Assembly (NCBI GenBank): GCA_021806645.1
Contig: JAJZQX010000002.1
Span: 265,957-329,956, forward strand
Length of the DNA: 64,000 nucleotides
Direction of reading: 5' to 3'
Source of the DNA: Myxococcales bacterium
GTDB lineage: Bacteria > Myxococcota > Myxococcia > Myxococcales > Anaeromyxobacteraceae
Part shown: piece by piece, positions 1 to 8,602 of the stretch
How the letters are laid out: the number at the start of each line of letters is the position of its first letter
Numbering within the stretch: position 1 is the stretch's first letter
The notes under the pieces: model-generated
Databases searched by the model: none
Told to the model about the DNA's origin: nothing
The model's input: the letters and a program-made list of their open reading frames with translations, nothing else
Made by a program: the position numbers and the translations under genes

Positions 1-495
1 TACAGCGATCCGCGGATGTTCGGGCGCTTGCGGCTGGTGCCGCGGGCCCGGTTCGACGAGTGGCCCGACCTGGCGGCGCTCGGCCCGGATCCGCTGGCCA
101 CGCCCATCGATCTCACCCGGCTCCGCGCCCGGCTGGCCGCCACGCGGCGGGCCGTCAAGGTGGCGCTGCTCGACCAGGCGCTGCTGGCCGGGGTCGGCAA
201 CATCCACGCCTCGGAGGCCTGCTGGCGGGCCCGGCTCGACCCGCGGCGTCGAGGCGACTCGCTCGCTCCCGCCGAGGTGGCCCGGCTGGCGCGCGCCGTC
301 CGCGCCTCCCTCCGCTTCGGCCTGGCCGGGCTCGACCGGCCGGAGATCGAGTACCTGGAGGAGGGGGGCGAGAACCCCTTCCACGTCTACGGCCGGGAGG
401 GGGCGCGCTGCCCGCACCGCGGCTGCGGCGGCACGGTGGAGCGGCTGGTGCAGGCGCAGCGCTCCACCTACCTCTGCCGCCGCTGCCAGGATTAG
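1..495 (+). CDS. mutM: Formamidopyrimidine-DNA glycosylase, C-terminal part (5' end outside window)
   Basis: This bifunctional glycosylase/AP lyase excises 8-oxoguanine and formamidopyrimidines in base-excision repair. The frame is open from base 1, so the N-terminal catalytic proline and beta-sandwich lie outside the window. What remains is the helix-two-turn-helix region ([17 protein letters not shown]) and the C-terminal zinc finger ending LCRRCQD. The first zinc knuckle is CPHRGC (C-x4-C), whereas most family members have C-x2-C; the second is the usual C-x2-C. MutM and the related Nei are hard to separate from the C-terminus alone, but the VGNIHASE helix favours MutM. A perfect hairpin follows 11 bp after the stop. 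Confidence 0.88.
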   Translation, partial: YSDPRMFGRLRLVPRARFDEWPDLAALGPDPLATPIDLTRLRARLAATRRAVKVALLDQALLAGVGNIHASEACWRARLDPRRRGDSLAPAEVARLARAVRASLRFGLAGLDRPEIEYLEEGGENPFHVYGREGARCPHRGCGGTVERLVQAQRSTYLCRRCQD

Positions 496-506
496 CGCGG
501 CCAGTC

Positions 507-526
507 GCGCCGCCTTCAGGCGGCGC
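507..526. terminator. Perfect 8-bp GC hairpin after mutM
   Basis: GCGCCGCC-TTCA-GGCGGCGC is a perfect inverted repeat with a 4-nt loop, 11 bp past the mutM stop. No T-run follows, so this is a terminator-like hairpin by position and stability only. Confidence 0.5.
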
Positions 527-619
527 AAGCCGTTGGCCAGGAAGCGCGACGCCGCCTCCCGCAGGCATCTCTCTCCGAACCGCGTTCATCCACTGGGTGC
601 CACGCTCCCTCTTCATGGA

Positions 620-871
620 CCTGGCCGCCCCCGCCTTCCGCGGCCGCTTCACCAGCCCGCGTGTCTTGGCCTGCTTCTCCAGCAAGAGGCGGAGCGCCTT
701 CTGGAGCACCTGCTCGGTGGTGGCGTTCGGGATGGGGTGCGAGAGGCCGTCCCTGGCCGTCTCCAGCTCCCGCAAGAACTGACGGCTGACGGTGATGTGG
801 AGCCGGCGCAGGTCGGCTGTGAGCGGCTCGACGTCGTCGCGCGGCGTCACATCCCGCGCGGGCTGGGTCAA
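620..871 (-). pseudogene. Remnant of HNH-endonuclease family gene, copy 1
   Basis: The minus frame carries a conserved block containing [33 protein letters not shown] and [10 protein letters not shown] recognise this as the middle segment that precedes the HNH domain in a nuclease family common in Anaeromyxobacter and relatives. The block starts without the family's N-terminal region, and after KRPRK the reading runs into unrelated sequence, so no HNH motif is present. A second copy of the same block lies at about 43319-43602 and is similar at DNA level over roughly 250 bp. The remnant occupies most of the 529-bp gap between mutM and rnhB; nothing else is recognisable there. The family assignment rests on memory of the family, not on a search. 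Confidence 0.6.
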
Positions 872-1024
872 AGTCGGTTCGGGCGCCAGAACCGGACCAA
901 CAGTACGCGCCGGCGTGAAGGGCTCGACCGGAGCGGGCAGGAGGATGAGCGCTCCAGCAGGTTCCGCGGGCGCCCCTGCTCCTCCCGCTCCGCCCCGCGT
1001 CCCCCGGTGTTACGATCCACCGCC

Positions 1025-1834
1025 GTGGACCTGACCCAACTCAGCGTGGCCGAGCTGCGCGCCCGCCTCGTGACGCGCGGTGAACCACTCGGGGAGGCGG
1101 AGGCGGCGGCGCTCTCGGCCGACCCGCGCGCCGGGGCGAGGAGCGTGCTGGCCGCCGTGGAGCGGGCCCGGGCCGCCAACCGGGCCGAGGGACGGCGGCT
1201 GCGCCGGCTGCTCGAGTTCGAGACGCCGCTCTGGGCGGCCGGCCTGGAGCGGATCGCCGGCGTGGACGAGGCCGGGGTGGGGCCGCTGGCCGGGCCGGTG
1301 GTGGCCGCGGCGGTGATCCTGCCGCGCGGCCTGCGCCCCCGCGGCCTCGACGACTCGAAGCGGCTCGACGAGCCGGCCCGCGACCGGCTGGCAGCCGAGG
1401 TGAAGGCCGGCGCCGTGGCCTGGGGGGTGGGCATCGCCACCCACCTGGAGGTGGACGCCCTCAACGTCTACCAGGCCAGCCTGCTGGCAATGCGACGGGC
1501 CGTCGAGGCCCTCTCGCCGGCGCCGCAGCACCTGCTGGTGGACGCCCGGCGCGTGCCCGGCGTGCCCTGGCCGCAGCAGGGGATCGTGAAAGGGGACGCG
1601 CGGAGCCTCTCCATCGCCGCCGCCAGCGTCATCGCCAAGACCACCCGCGACGCGCTGCTGGTGGAGGCCGAGGCGCGCTTCCCCGGCTACGGCTTCGCCC
1701 GCCACAAGGGGTACGGCTCGCCGCAGCACCTCGAGGCCTTGAGGCGGCTCGGCCCCTGCGAGCTGCACCGGCGCAGCTTCGCGCCGGTGCGCGAGGCGCT
1801 CGGGATCGCGCCGGTGCAGGGCGCGCTGTTCTGA
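1025..1834 (+). CDS. rnhB: Ribonuclease HII
   Basis: RNase HII cleaves RNA in RNA/DNA hybrids and starts ribonucleotide excision repair. The protein has 269 residues from the GTG at 1025. That start is chosen because the family-like N-terminal helix ([13 protein letters not shown]) begins there, while the open frame further upstream runs through the HNH remnant. Motifs seen are [15 protein letters not shown] (catalytic Asp-Glu), DDSKRL, LLVDA and [14 protein letters not shown]. The substrate-sensing tripeptide usually written GRG is GVG here, so the arginine is missing (see findings). A small hairpin follows the stop. Confidence 0.9.
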   Translation: MDLTQLSVAELRARLVTRGEPLGEAEAAALSADPRAGARSVLAAVERARAANRAEGRRLRRLLEFETPLWAAGLERIAGVDEAGVGPLAGPVVAAAVILPRGLRPRGLDDSKRLDEPARDRLAAEVKAGAVAWGVGIATHLEVDALNVYQASLLAMRRAVEALSPAPQHLLVDARRVPGVPWPQQGIVKGDARSLSIAAASVIAKTTRDALLVEAEARFPGYGFARHKGYGSPQHLEALRRLGPCELHRRSFAPVREALGIAPVQGALF

Positions 1835-1840
1835 CGGCGC

Positions 1841-1855
1841 GAGCCGGTCCGGCTC
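1841..1855. terminator. Short hairpin after rnhB
   Basis: GAGCC-GGTCC-GGCTC lies 7 bp after the rnhB stop. It is short and lacks a T-run, so it is a weak candidate. Confidence 0.3.
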
Positions 1856-1912
1856 GGCGGGTGCGGCGGCGCCGGGAGCCATCGGTCTCACTGGAGATGG
1901 GTGTCCTCCGGA

Positions 1913-1941
1913 TTGACTCACCGCGTGGCACCCGGTAAGAA
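1913..1941 (+). promoter_or_regulatory. Candidate sigma-70 promoter for pcnB
   Basis: TTGACT (1913-1918), a 17-bp spacer, then TAAGAA (1936-1941). The spacing is ideal and the -35 matches five of six consensus bases. It lies in the only sizeable gap upstream of pcnB and would give a leader of about 80 nt. No operator is obvious. Confidence 0.45.
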
Positions 1942-2029
1942 CCCCCCCGGAGAACGAGCCCGACGGTGTCGGTGCGTTCCGGTCAGTGGATTTCCCACGG
2001 CACGGGCGCCCCCCGGATCCGGCGACTGA

Positions 2030-3751
2030 ATGAGCGAACCGAACCGTCGCACCCCGCAGCGCCCCCCCCGCCACGACCAGGAGCACGACGAGGCGCCCCG
2101 CCGCCCGCCGCCCGCCGGCCTCGCGCTCGATCCGCCCATCCCGGTTCCGACCCACGACCCGGAGATCCCGGTCGACCGGTTCGACCAGGATGCGCTGCGG
2201 GTCGTCTACCGGCTGCGCCACATGGGCCACAAGGCCTACTTCGTGGGCGGCTGCGTGCGCGACCTGCTGGTCGGCGTCAAGCCCAAGGACTTCGACCTCG
2301 CCACCGACGCCCACCCGGGTGAGGTGCGGGCCATCTTCCGCAACTGCCGGCTCATCGGCCGGCGCTTCCGGCTGGCCCACGTCTACTTCCGCGACGGCAA
2401 GGTCATCGAGGTGGCCACCTTCCGGAAGAACCCGACCGACCTGGCCGAGGACACCGGCGAGGAGAGCGACCTGCTCATCACCCGCGACAACGTCTTCGGC
2501 ACCGCCGAGGAGGACGCGGTCCGGCGCGACTTCACGGTCAACGGCCTCTTCTACGATCCGGCCACCGGCGAGGTGATCGACTACGTGAACGGGCGGGCCG
2601 ACCTCGAGGCCCGCCGCATGGCCACCATCGGCGATCCCGAGGTGCGCATGCGCGAGGATCCGGTGCGCGCGCTGCGGGCCGTCCGCTTCGCCGCCCGGCT
2701 CGGCTTCGCCATCGCCCCCGACACCTTCGAGGCCATGCGCCGCCACGCCGGCGAGCTGGCCCGCTGCGCGCCGGCCCGCGTGCTCGAGGAGATCTTCAAG
2801 CTGCTCCGCTGCGGCGGCGCGGCCCGTGCCTTCGCGCTGCTCAAGGCCTGCGGGGCGCTGCCCCAGATCCTGCCGGCGCTGGGCGCGGCCCTCGAGCGCT
2901 GGGACGAGGCGCAGCGCAAGAACTTCATCGCCCACCTCGGCTCGCTCGACCGGCTCATCAGGTCGGGAGAGGAGGTCTCCGAGGCGGTGCTGCTCGGCAC
3001 GCTGCTGGTCCACCTGGGCGCCCCGCCGCCCTCGGCGAGCGGCGAGGACGACGTGCCGGAGGAGGGGGCCGAGGGAGGCGAGACGCCCGCGGCCATCCGG
3101 GCCTCGCCGGCCGCCGAGGCGCTGCTCGACGAGCTGGTCCGGACCTCGCGGCTGCCGCGAAAGGTCGCGGAGCGGATCCGGCTGGCGCTGCATGCGCAGG
3201 CCATCTTCTTCGAGCCGCGCCCCGCCAAGGGGCGCCGCCGCCGCCGCGGCCGGGGCCTGGCCGGCCAGCCCTACTTCACCGACGCGCTCCAGCTGCTCCG
3301 GATCACCGTCGAGGCCACCGGCGCCGGGGTGGAGGTCTACCACCGCTGGGCGGCCGAGGCGGCCCGCCAGCCACCGCCGCCGCCCGAGCCGCCCGGGCGC
3401 GAGCCGGGCCGCGGCGGAGGCGAGCGCGGTCACCGGGGTGGCGCGCCCCACCGGGGCGATCACGGGCGGGGGCCGCGCCACGCTCCGCCGGCCGCCGAGG
3501 GCCGGACCCGGACCATCGACCTGGGCCGGGCCGATGCGGGCCCGGACGAGGCCGTGCCGGCCGGTGGCGAGGGCGCCATCACCATCGTCGAGGCCGGCCC
3601 GGTCGGGACGCCGCCGGCCGGCGAGGCGTCCGGCCCGTCGAAGCGCCGCCGCCGGGGCGGGCGCCGCCGCCGCCGCCGCGGGGGGGAAGGCGGCGGGGGC
3701 CCGGGAGGCGCCCCGCCGGGAAGCCCCCCGTCCGCGCCGGCGGTCGAGTAG
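2030..3751 (+). CDS. pcnB: Poly(A) polymerase / tRNA nucleotidyltransferase family protein
   Basis: This class II nucleotidyltransferase adds A residues to RNA 3' ends, or CCA to tRNA. After a Pro/Arg-rich N-terminus of about 45 residues comes the polymerase head: GGCVRDLLVG at about 73-82 and metal-binding DFD at 87-89. RRDFTVNGLFYDP and EDPVRALRAVRFAARLGF follow, then the RNA-binding helical domain. At 573 residues it is longer than CCA-adding enzymes (about 400). The extra length is mostly a low-complexity Arg/Gly/Pro tail from about residue 405, including a run of consecutive arginines, which is likely a disordered RNA-binding extension. PcnB is preferred to a CCA enzyme because of this basic tail and the overall length; sequence alone does not fully decide. 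Confidence 0.85.
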   Translation: MSEPNRRTPQRPPRHDQEHDEAPRRPPPAGLALDPPIPVPTHDPEIPVDRFDQDALRVVYRLRHMGHKAYFVGGCVRDLLVGVKPKDFDLATDAHPGEVRAIFRNCRLIGRRFRLAHVYFRDGKVIEVATFRKNPTDLAEDTGEESDLLITRDNVFGTAEEDAVRRDFTVNGLFYDPATGEVIDYVNGRADLEARRMATIGDPEVRMREDPVRALRAVRFAARLGFAIAPDTFEAMRRHAGELARCAPARVLEEIFKLLRCGGAARAFALLKACGALPQILPALGAALERWDEAQRKNFIAHLGSLDRLIRSGEEVSEAVLLGTLLVHLGAPPPSASGEDDVPEEGAEGGETPAAIRASPAAEALLDELVRTSRLPRKVAERIRLALHAQAIFFEPRPAKGRRRRRGRGLAGQPYFTDALQLLRITVEATGAGVEVYHRWAAEAARQPPPPPEPPGREPGRGGGERGHRGGAPHRGDHGRGPRHAPPAAEGRTRTIDLGRADAGPDEAVPAGGEGAITIVEAGPVGTPPAGEASGPSKRRRRGGRRRRRRGGEGGGGPGGAPPGSPPSAPAVE

Positions 3752-3810
3752 AATCCCGCCGAAACTCGGCGCCTTGACCGATCCACCACCCTGACATAGA
3801 ACCGCGGACC

Positions 3811-4560
3811 ATGCCCAGCGAGCGACCCGAGAAGTCGAAGTCCCGCTACAAGCGCATCCTGCTCAAGCTCTCCGGCGAGGCGCTCATGGGCGAGGGGAAG
3901 TACGGGATCTCCCCGAAGTCGCTGCAGGCCATCGCCCAGGACGTGAAGGACTGCGTCGACCTGAAGGTCGAGGTGGCGCTCACCATCGGCGGCGGCAACA
4001 TCTTCCGCGGCGTCAGCGGCGCCACCGAGGGGATGGATCGCAGCAGCGCCGACTACATGGGCATGCTGGCCACCGTGATCAACTCGATGGCGCTGCAGGA
4101 CGCGCTCGAGCGGATCGGCGTCGAGACCCGCATCCAGTCGGCCATCGAGATGCACCAGGTGGCCGAGTCGTACATCCGCCGCCGCGCCATCCGCCACCTG
4201 GAGAAGGGGCGCGTGGTGATCTTCGCCGCCGGCACCGGCAACCCCTACTTCACCACCGACACCGCCGCCAGCCTGCGCGCCATGGAGATCCACGCCGACG
4301 TGCTGCTCAAGGCGACCAAGGTGGACGGCGTCTACACCGACGACCCGAAGAAGAACGCGGCCGCCACCAAGTTCAAGCAGCTCAGCTACATCGACGTGCT
4401 CAAGAAGAACCTGAAGGTGATGGACTCCACCGCCATCAGCCTCTGCATGGACAACGACCTGCCCATCATCGTCTTCGACTCGACCACCCGCGGCAACGTG
4501 CGGCGGGTCGTGCTGGGCGAGGAGATCGGAACCACGGTTTGCCGTTCCACCGGGCGCTGA
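3811..4560 (+). CDS. pyrH: Uridylate (UMP) kinase
   Basis: UMP kinase phosphorylates UMP to UDP in pyrimidine nucleotide synthesis and works as an allosterically controlled hexamer of the amino-acid-kinase fold. The 249 residues match the family length. Seen are [14 protein letters not shown] near the N-terminus, [51 protein letters not shown] and [16 protein letters not shown]. The short N-terminal extension is rich in Lys/Arg/Ser. The gene sits 20 bp before frr, the usual pyrH-frr order, so the two are probably co-transcribed. Confidence 0.97.
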   Translation: MPSERPEKSKSRYKRILLKLSGEALMGEGKYGISPKSLQAIAQDVKDCVDLKVEVALTIGGGNIFRGVSGATEGMDRSSADYMGMLATVINSMALQDALERIGVETRIQSAIEMHQVAESYIRRRAIRHLEKGRVVIFAAGTGNPYFTTDTAASLRAMEIHADVLLKATKVDGVYTDDPKKNAAATKFKQLSYIDVLKKNLKVMDSTAISLCMDNDLPIIVFDSTTRGNVRRVVLGEEIGTTVCRSTGR

Positions 4561-4580
4561 CGCCCCGCGAGGAGTAGGCC

Positions 4581-5144
4581 ATGAGCGTCGCCGACGACGT
4601 CGTCAAGGAGCTGCACGCCACCATCACGAAGACCCTGGAGGCCTTCAAGGGTGAGCTGGCCACCGTCCGGACCGGCCGGGCCTCGCTGCACATGCTCGAC
4701 GGGGTGCGGGTCGACTACTACGGCACCGCCACGCCGCTCAACCAGGTGGCCACGCTCTCGGTGCCCGAGCCGCGCATGATCGTGGCCAAGCCGTGGGAGA
4801 AGAACCTCATCCCGGTGATCGAGAAGGCCATCCGCGACGCCAACCTCGGCTTCAACCCGATGTCCGACAAGGACATGGTGCGGATCCCCGTCCCGGCGCT
4901 CACCGAGGAGCGGCGCCGCGAGATCGTCAAGCAGGTGAAGCACAAGGGCGAGGAGTTCAAGGTGTCGATCCGCAACGAGCGGCGCGACGCCAAGGAGCTG
5001 CTCGACGCCGCCGAGAAGGACGGCGACTGCTCGGCCGACGAGGTGAAGAAGGCGCAGGAGAAGGTGCAGAAGGAGACCGACGACGGGGTCAAGGGCATCG
5101 ACCTGATCCTGGCGGCCAAGGAGAAGGACGTGATGCAAGTATAG
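4581..5144 (+). CDS. frr: Ribosome recycling factor
   Basis: Frr, with EF-G, splits post-termination ribosomes. The 187-residue length and the motifs ELATVRTGRASLHMLDGV, YYGTATPLNQVATLSVPEPR, NPMSDKDMVRIPVPALTEERR and VSIRNERRDAKELLD are all typical. The start is supported by GAGGAG six bases upstream of the ATG at 4581. It forms an operon with pyrH and is followed immediately by a strong hairpin. Confidence 0.97.
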   Translation: MSVADDVVKELHATITKTLEAFKGELATVRTGRASLHMLDGVRVDYYGTATPLNQVATLSVPEPRMIVAKPWEKNLIPVIEKAIRDANLGFNPMSDKDMVRIPVPALTEERRREIVKQVKHKGEEFKVSIRNERRDAKELLDAAEKDGDCSADEVKKAQEKVQKETDDGVKGIDLILAAKEKDVMQV

Positions 5145-5145
5145 T

Positions 5146-5173
5146 GGCGGCGCCGGTTGCTGGTGGCGCCGCC
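5146..5173 (+). terminator. Terminator-like hairpin after frr
   Basis: GGCGGCGCC (5146-5154) pairs perfectly with GGCGCCGCC (5165-5173) around a 10-nt loop, starting 1 bp after the frr stop. No T-run follows. Confidence 0.6.
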
Positions 5174-5241
5174 GCAAGATTCGTCACCTCATCCAGCCTT
5201 CGAAACGCCCCGCGACCACGCGGGTCAGTCGCCACCCCTCC

Positions 5242-5427
5242 GTGAACCTCCTCCTCCTCCTCGCCCCGCTCCTCCTGCTCGGCTTCGCGGCCGGCGTGAT
5301 CCGCGCCTGGGCAGGGGCCCCCACGCTCCCTCCCCGCCGCCGGCTGCTCCAGGTCGGCTGGGTGGCGCTGCTCCTGGTGGGCGCGCCGGCCTGGCTGGTG
5401 CTGGCGGCGGTGCTCGGGCTCTGGTAG
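5242..5427 (+). CDS. Small membrane protein, 61 aa, unknown function
   Basis: The GTG-started frame encodes a Leu-rich hydrophobic segment (residues 2-19), a short polar stretch with APTLPPRRR, and a second hydrophobic segment (about 37-60). That predicts a two-pass membrane protein. I do not recognise a family. It follows the frr hairpin by about 70 bp and ends before a second hairpin at 5527, so it could be its own unit. The gene call rests on the coherent hydrophobic pattern only; a chance frame is possible in DNA this GC-rich. Confidence 0.45.
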   Translation: MNLLLLLAPLLLLGFAAGVIRAWAGAPTLPPRRRLLQVGWVALLLVGAPAWLVLAAVLGLW

Positions 5428-5526
5428 TCGAGGGGAGGGCCGCCCGCCTTCCCCCGCACGAGATCAGCCCGCGCAGCCCCCAAGGCGGCGGGGGCGCCCA
5501 GACCCCTGTCTTGATGCGGACGGATT

Positions 5527-5546
5527 GCGCGGCCTGAAGGCCGCGC
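5527..5546. terminator. Perfect hairpin between convergent genes
   Basis: GCGCGGCC-TGAA-GGCCGCGC has 8-bp perfect arms. It ends 2 bp before the stop of the minus-strand gene at 5549 and lies 3' of the plus-strand small membrane gene, so it could terminate both. Arm length and loop size match the hairpin after mutM. Confidence 0.5.
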
Positions 5547-5548
5547 TG

Positions 5549-5992
5549 TTAAGTAGCCGCGATCATCCCCGCCAGCGCGCCCAGCCAGACCAGGTGGCCG
5601 ATCCCGGAGAGCATCGCCAGCCGCCCGGCCCCGGGCAGCAGCGTTCCCGGCGCCTCCCCGGCCTCCAGCCGCGCCGCCAGCCTGCGGACCGCCGGCCGCA
5701 GCGCCGCGTCGGTGAGGCCGGCGCGGGCCACGCCCAGCGCCATGCCGACCACCAGCGTCGGCGGGAGCGCCGGCCAGACGCGGGTGAAGTGGATGAGCGC
5801 GCCGCCGGTGACGAGGGTGGCCACCCCGGCCCACCGGTCCACCCGGAGCGAGGCCAGGGCCCGGCGGAAGAAGGAGCGGGCGGCATCGGGGCCCGCGGCC
5901 AGGCTGCGCCGGGCGTCTCCGGCCAGCCAGAGCGCGGCGCCGAGCCAGGCGGCCATGGAGACGACGTGGAGGAAGCGGACGAGGGCGAGCAT
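5549..5992 (-). CDS. Four-pass integral membrane protein, unknown function
   Basis: The 147-residue hydrophobic protein has about four membrane segments: MLALVRFLHVVSMAAWLGA at the N-terminus, a segment around WAGVATLVTGGALI, one around LPPTLVVGMALGVA, and one at the C-terminus (LSGIGHLVWLGALAGMI). The FLHV...WLG pattern of helix 1 recalls DUF2269/CopD-like heme or copper membrane proteins, but this is resemblance only. The ATG at 5992 is preferred to the upstream GTG because GGGAG lies about 9 bp before it. It is transcribed away from the PPK2 gene's start and 3' region without an obvious partner. Confidence 0.65.
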   Translation of the reverse strand: MLALVRFLHVVSMAAWLGAALWLAGDARRSLAAGPDAARSFFRRALASLRVDRWAGVATLVTGGALIHFTRVWPALPPTLVVGMALGVARAGLTDAALRPAVRRLAARLEAGEAPGTLLPGAGRLAMLSGIGHLVWLGALAGMIAAT

Positions 5993-6053
5993 GCGTGGTT
6001 CTCCCGGATCCACTTCTAGCGTGGCGCCGGCACGACGCCAGCGGATCGTCTGG

Positions 6054-6836
6054 TCAGCGGAGCAGCTCGGTGACGGTTCGCAGCACCTCGAGCCGGGCGT
6101 GATGCTTGGAGTTGGCGGCCACCAGCACCCAGGGGGCGTCGGGCCGGTGCGTCCGGTCCAGCATCTCGCCGATGGCCACTTCGTACTGTGGCCGCTTCTT
6201 CCGGTTGCGCCAGTCGTCGGGGCCGATCTTGTAGCGCTTGTCGGCCGACTCCTCCCGCTCGGTGAAGCGCCGCTTCTGCTCCTTCCGGTCGAGGTGGAGG
6301 AAGATCTTCACCATCCGGACGCCATCGGCGGTGAGGGTCCGCTCGAAGGCGTTGATCTCGTCGTAGGCGCGGCGCCATTCGCGCGGCCTGGCGTAACCCT
6401 CGACCCGTTCCACCAGCACCCGGCCGTACCAGGATCGGTCGAAGATGGTCAGCTCGCCGGTCTCGGGCAGGCGCCGCCAGAACCTCCAGAGCCATGGGTG
6501 TCGGGCGTCCTCGTCGCGCGGCACGGCGATGGGCCAGACCTTGTAGCCGCGTGGGTCCATCTTGGCGGTGAGCCGCTGGATGCAGCCGCCCTTGCCGGCC
6601 GCGTCCCAGCCTTCGAAGGCCACGACGGCCCGCTTGCCCCGGAGGAAGTTGCGGATCTGCAGCACGAAGGCCTGCTCCTGGAGCTGGTCCAGCCGCGCCT
6701 GGTACTCGCCGGGAGCCACCTCGGCCGTCAGGTCGACCCGCTCGAGGGAGAGCGTCCCCGGGGGATAGACCTCAAGCTCGACGCTCGTGGTCCGAGCGAC
6801 CGGCCCATGGCCGGACCCACCTGCCTGCTTCCCCAT
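6054..6836 (-). CDS. ppk2: Polyphosphate kinase 2 family protein
   Basis: PPK2 enzymes transfer phosphate between polyphosphate and nucleotides. The 260-residue protein has Walker A GWDAAGKGG at about 76-84, the lid-associated stretch WPIAVPRDEDARHPWLWRFW, Walker B region LTIFDRSWYGRVLVERVEG, and KIFLHLDRKEQKRRF. The start at 6836 is chosen over the GTG at 6851 because AAGGAGG sits about 6 bp upstream. It looks like a class I, single-domain PPK2 (NDP-phosphorylating), but class cannot be settled by eye. It lies downstream of nadE on the same strand. Confidence 0.93.
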   Translation of the reverse strand: MGKQAGGSGHGPVARTTSVELEVYPPGTLSLERVDLTAEVAPGEYQARLDQLQEQAFVLQIRNFLRGKRAVVAFEGWDAAGKGGCIQRLTAKMDPRGYKVWPIAVPRDEDARHPWLWRFWRRLPETGELTIFDRSWYGRVLVERVEGYARPREWRRAYDEINAFERTLTADGVRMVKIFLHLDRKEQKRRFTEREESADKRYKIGPDDWRNRKKRPQYEVAIGEMLDRTHRPDAPWVLVAANSKHHARLEVLRTVTELLR

Positions 6837-6853
6837 GGCCCCCTCCTTCACCG

Positions 6854-8575
6854 TCAGTGGCGAAAGCCGTGGGCGATGGGGAGCCGCCGCCCCTCGCCGA
6901 AGGCCTTCTCCGACACCTTGAGCACCGGCGCCGCCTGCCGCCGCTTGTACTCGCTCCCCACCACCAGCCGCAGCACCCGCCGCACCGTGTCGGCCGGGTG
7001 GCCCCGCGCCACGATCCCGGCGAGGGGGAGCCGGTCCTCCAGGTAGGCGTGGAGGATGTCGTCGAGCACGTCGTAGGGCGGGAGGGAGTCCTGGTCCACC
7101 TGGCCGGGCTTGAGCTCGGCCGAGGGGGGCTTGGTGAAGGTCCGCTCCGGGATCAGCTCGCGCCCGGCCCGGGCGTTGGCGGCGCGCGCCACCCGGTAGA
7201 CCAGCCCCTTCGGCAGGTCGCCGATCACGGCCAGGCCGCCGGCCATGTCGCCGTAGAGCGTGCAGTAGCCGACGGCCAGCTCGCTCTTGTTCCCGGTGGA
7301 GAGGACCAGCCCGCCGGTGTCGTTGGAGAGGGCCATGAGGATCTGCCCGCGGATGCGCGCCTGGACGTTCTGCCCCGCGAGGTCGCCGAGCGGCTTCCCC
7401 TGCGCCTGCTCGAGCTGGGAGAGGAAGGCGGCGTGCATCGGCTCGATGGGGATCTCCTGGTAGGCGATGCCGAGCGCGGTGGCCAGGGCGCGGGCGTCCT
7501 CGCGGCTATGCGACGAGCTGTAGCGCGACGGCATGCCGACCCCGAGCACCTGGGTCGGTCCCAGCGCCGCGGCGGCGAGGCAGGCGGTCAGGGCCGAGTC
7601 GATGCCGCCCGAGAGGCCGACCACCGCGGAGCGGAAGCCGCACTTCCCGACGTAGTCGCGCACCCCCAGCGTGAGCGCCCGGAAGAGCTCGTCGGCCTCG
7701 GCGCCAGGGTCGGCTGAGGCGCCCTGGAGCGGGGCGGGCGGGGTGGCGAGGGGATGGCCGTCGAGGTCGGTGAGGACCGGCCGGGCGCCGTCGAGGTCCA
7801 CGGCCAGCACCGCCTCCTCGAAGAGCGGCGCGCGCGCCAGCACCTCCCCGTCGGCGGCCACCAGCATGGAGCCGCCGTCGAAGATCAGGGCGTCGTCGCC
7901 CCCCACCTGGTTGACGTAGGCGATGGCGACGCCGTGACCACGGGCCGAGCTGGCCAGCATCCGCTCGCGGAGCGCCGGCTTGCCAAGGGCGTAAGGCGAG
8001 GCGGAGACGTTGGCGACCAGGCGCGAGCCGCCCGCCACCAGCTCGGCCACCGGGTCCCGGCCGTACCTCGGCCGTTGCCAGAAGCGCTTGTCGTTCCAGA
8101 CGTCCTCGCAGATCGAGAGGCCGAGCGGGGCGTCCAGCCCGGCGACCGGCGCCGTGGTCACGGCCCCGGCCGGGAGGAAGTAGCGGGTCTCGTCGAAGAC
8201 GTCGTAGGTGGGGAGCAGCGACTTGCGGCCGATCGCGGCCACGCGCCCGCCGGCGATGAGCGCCACCGAGTTCATCAGCCCGGGCGGTGGCGCGCTGCCG
8301 ACGCGCTCCGGGAATCCGACCAGCAACGAGAGGCCGAGCGACCAGTCGGCCGGCTCCGCCAGCGCGGCCAGGGTGGCGCCGGCCCGGTCGAGGAACTCGG
8401 GGAGGTCTAGCAGGTCGCGCGGCGGATAGCCGCAGAGCGCCAGCTCGGGGAAGACCACCAGCACCGCTCCGGCGGCCCGCGCCCGCGCCGCGGCCCGCCG
8501 GATGAGCGCGGCGTTGCCGTCGAAGTCCCCCACGATCGGGTCGATCTGCGCGAGGGCGATTCGAGCGGGAGCCAC
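6854..8575 (-). CDS. nadE: Glutamine-dependent NAD+ synthetase
   Basis: NadE amidates nicotinic acid adenine dinucleotide to NAD+, using ammonia from its own glutaminase domain. Residues 1 to about 270 are a nitrilase-type amidase: catalytic Glu in VVFPELALCGYPPRD, Lys in IGRKSLLPTYDVFDE, Cys in GLSICEDVWN. The rest is the ATP-pyrophosphatase synthetase: VVGLSGGIDSALTACLAA (SGGxDS loop), LSTGNKSELAVGYCTLYGD and GSEYKRRQ. The GTG at 8575 is chosen because the amidase core begins right after it (APARIALAQIDPIVGDF). The start is only 27 bp from the divergent gene at 8603. Confidence 0.95.
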   Translation of the reverse strand: MAPARIALAQIDPIVGDFDGNAALIRRAAARARAAGAVLVVFPELALCGYPPRDLLDLPEFLDRAGATLAALAEPADWSLGLSLLVGFPERVGSAPPPGLMNSVALIAGGRVAAIGRKSLLPTYDVFDETRYFLPAGAVTTAPVAGLDAPLGLSICEDVWNDKRFWQRPRYGRDPVAELVAGGSRLVANVSASPYALGKPALRERMLASSARGHGVAIAYVNQVGGDDALIFDGGSMLVAADGEVLARAPLFEEAVLAVDLDGARPVLTDLDGHPLATPPAPLQGASADPGAEADELFRALTLGVRDYVGKCGFRSAVVGLSGGIDSALTACLAAAALGPTQVLGVGMPSRYSSSHSREDARALATALGIAYQEIPIEPMHAAFLSQLEQAQGKPLGDLAGQNVQARIRGQILMALSNDTGGLVLSTGNKSELAVGYCTLYGDMAGGLAVIGDLPKGLVYRVARAANARAGRELIPERTFTKPPSAELKPGQVDQDSLPPYDVLDDILHAYLEDRLPLAGIVARGHPADTVRRVLRLVVGSEYKRRQAAPVLKVSEKAFGEGRRLPIAHGFRH

Positions 8576-8602
8576 GTTGGCGAGGATGATACATTGAAGA
8601 CA

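Noticed and set aside
60..782. Long open frames antisense or out of frame to mutM and many other genes
   Set aside because: In DNA this GC-rich, stop codons are rare in several frames; these frames have Arg/Ala/Pro-rich composition without domains and overlap well-supported genes.
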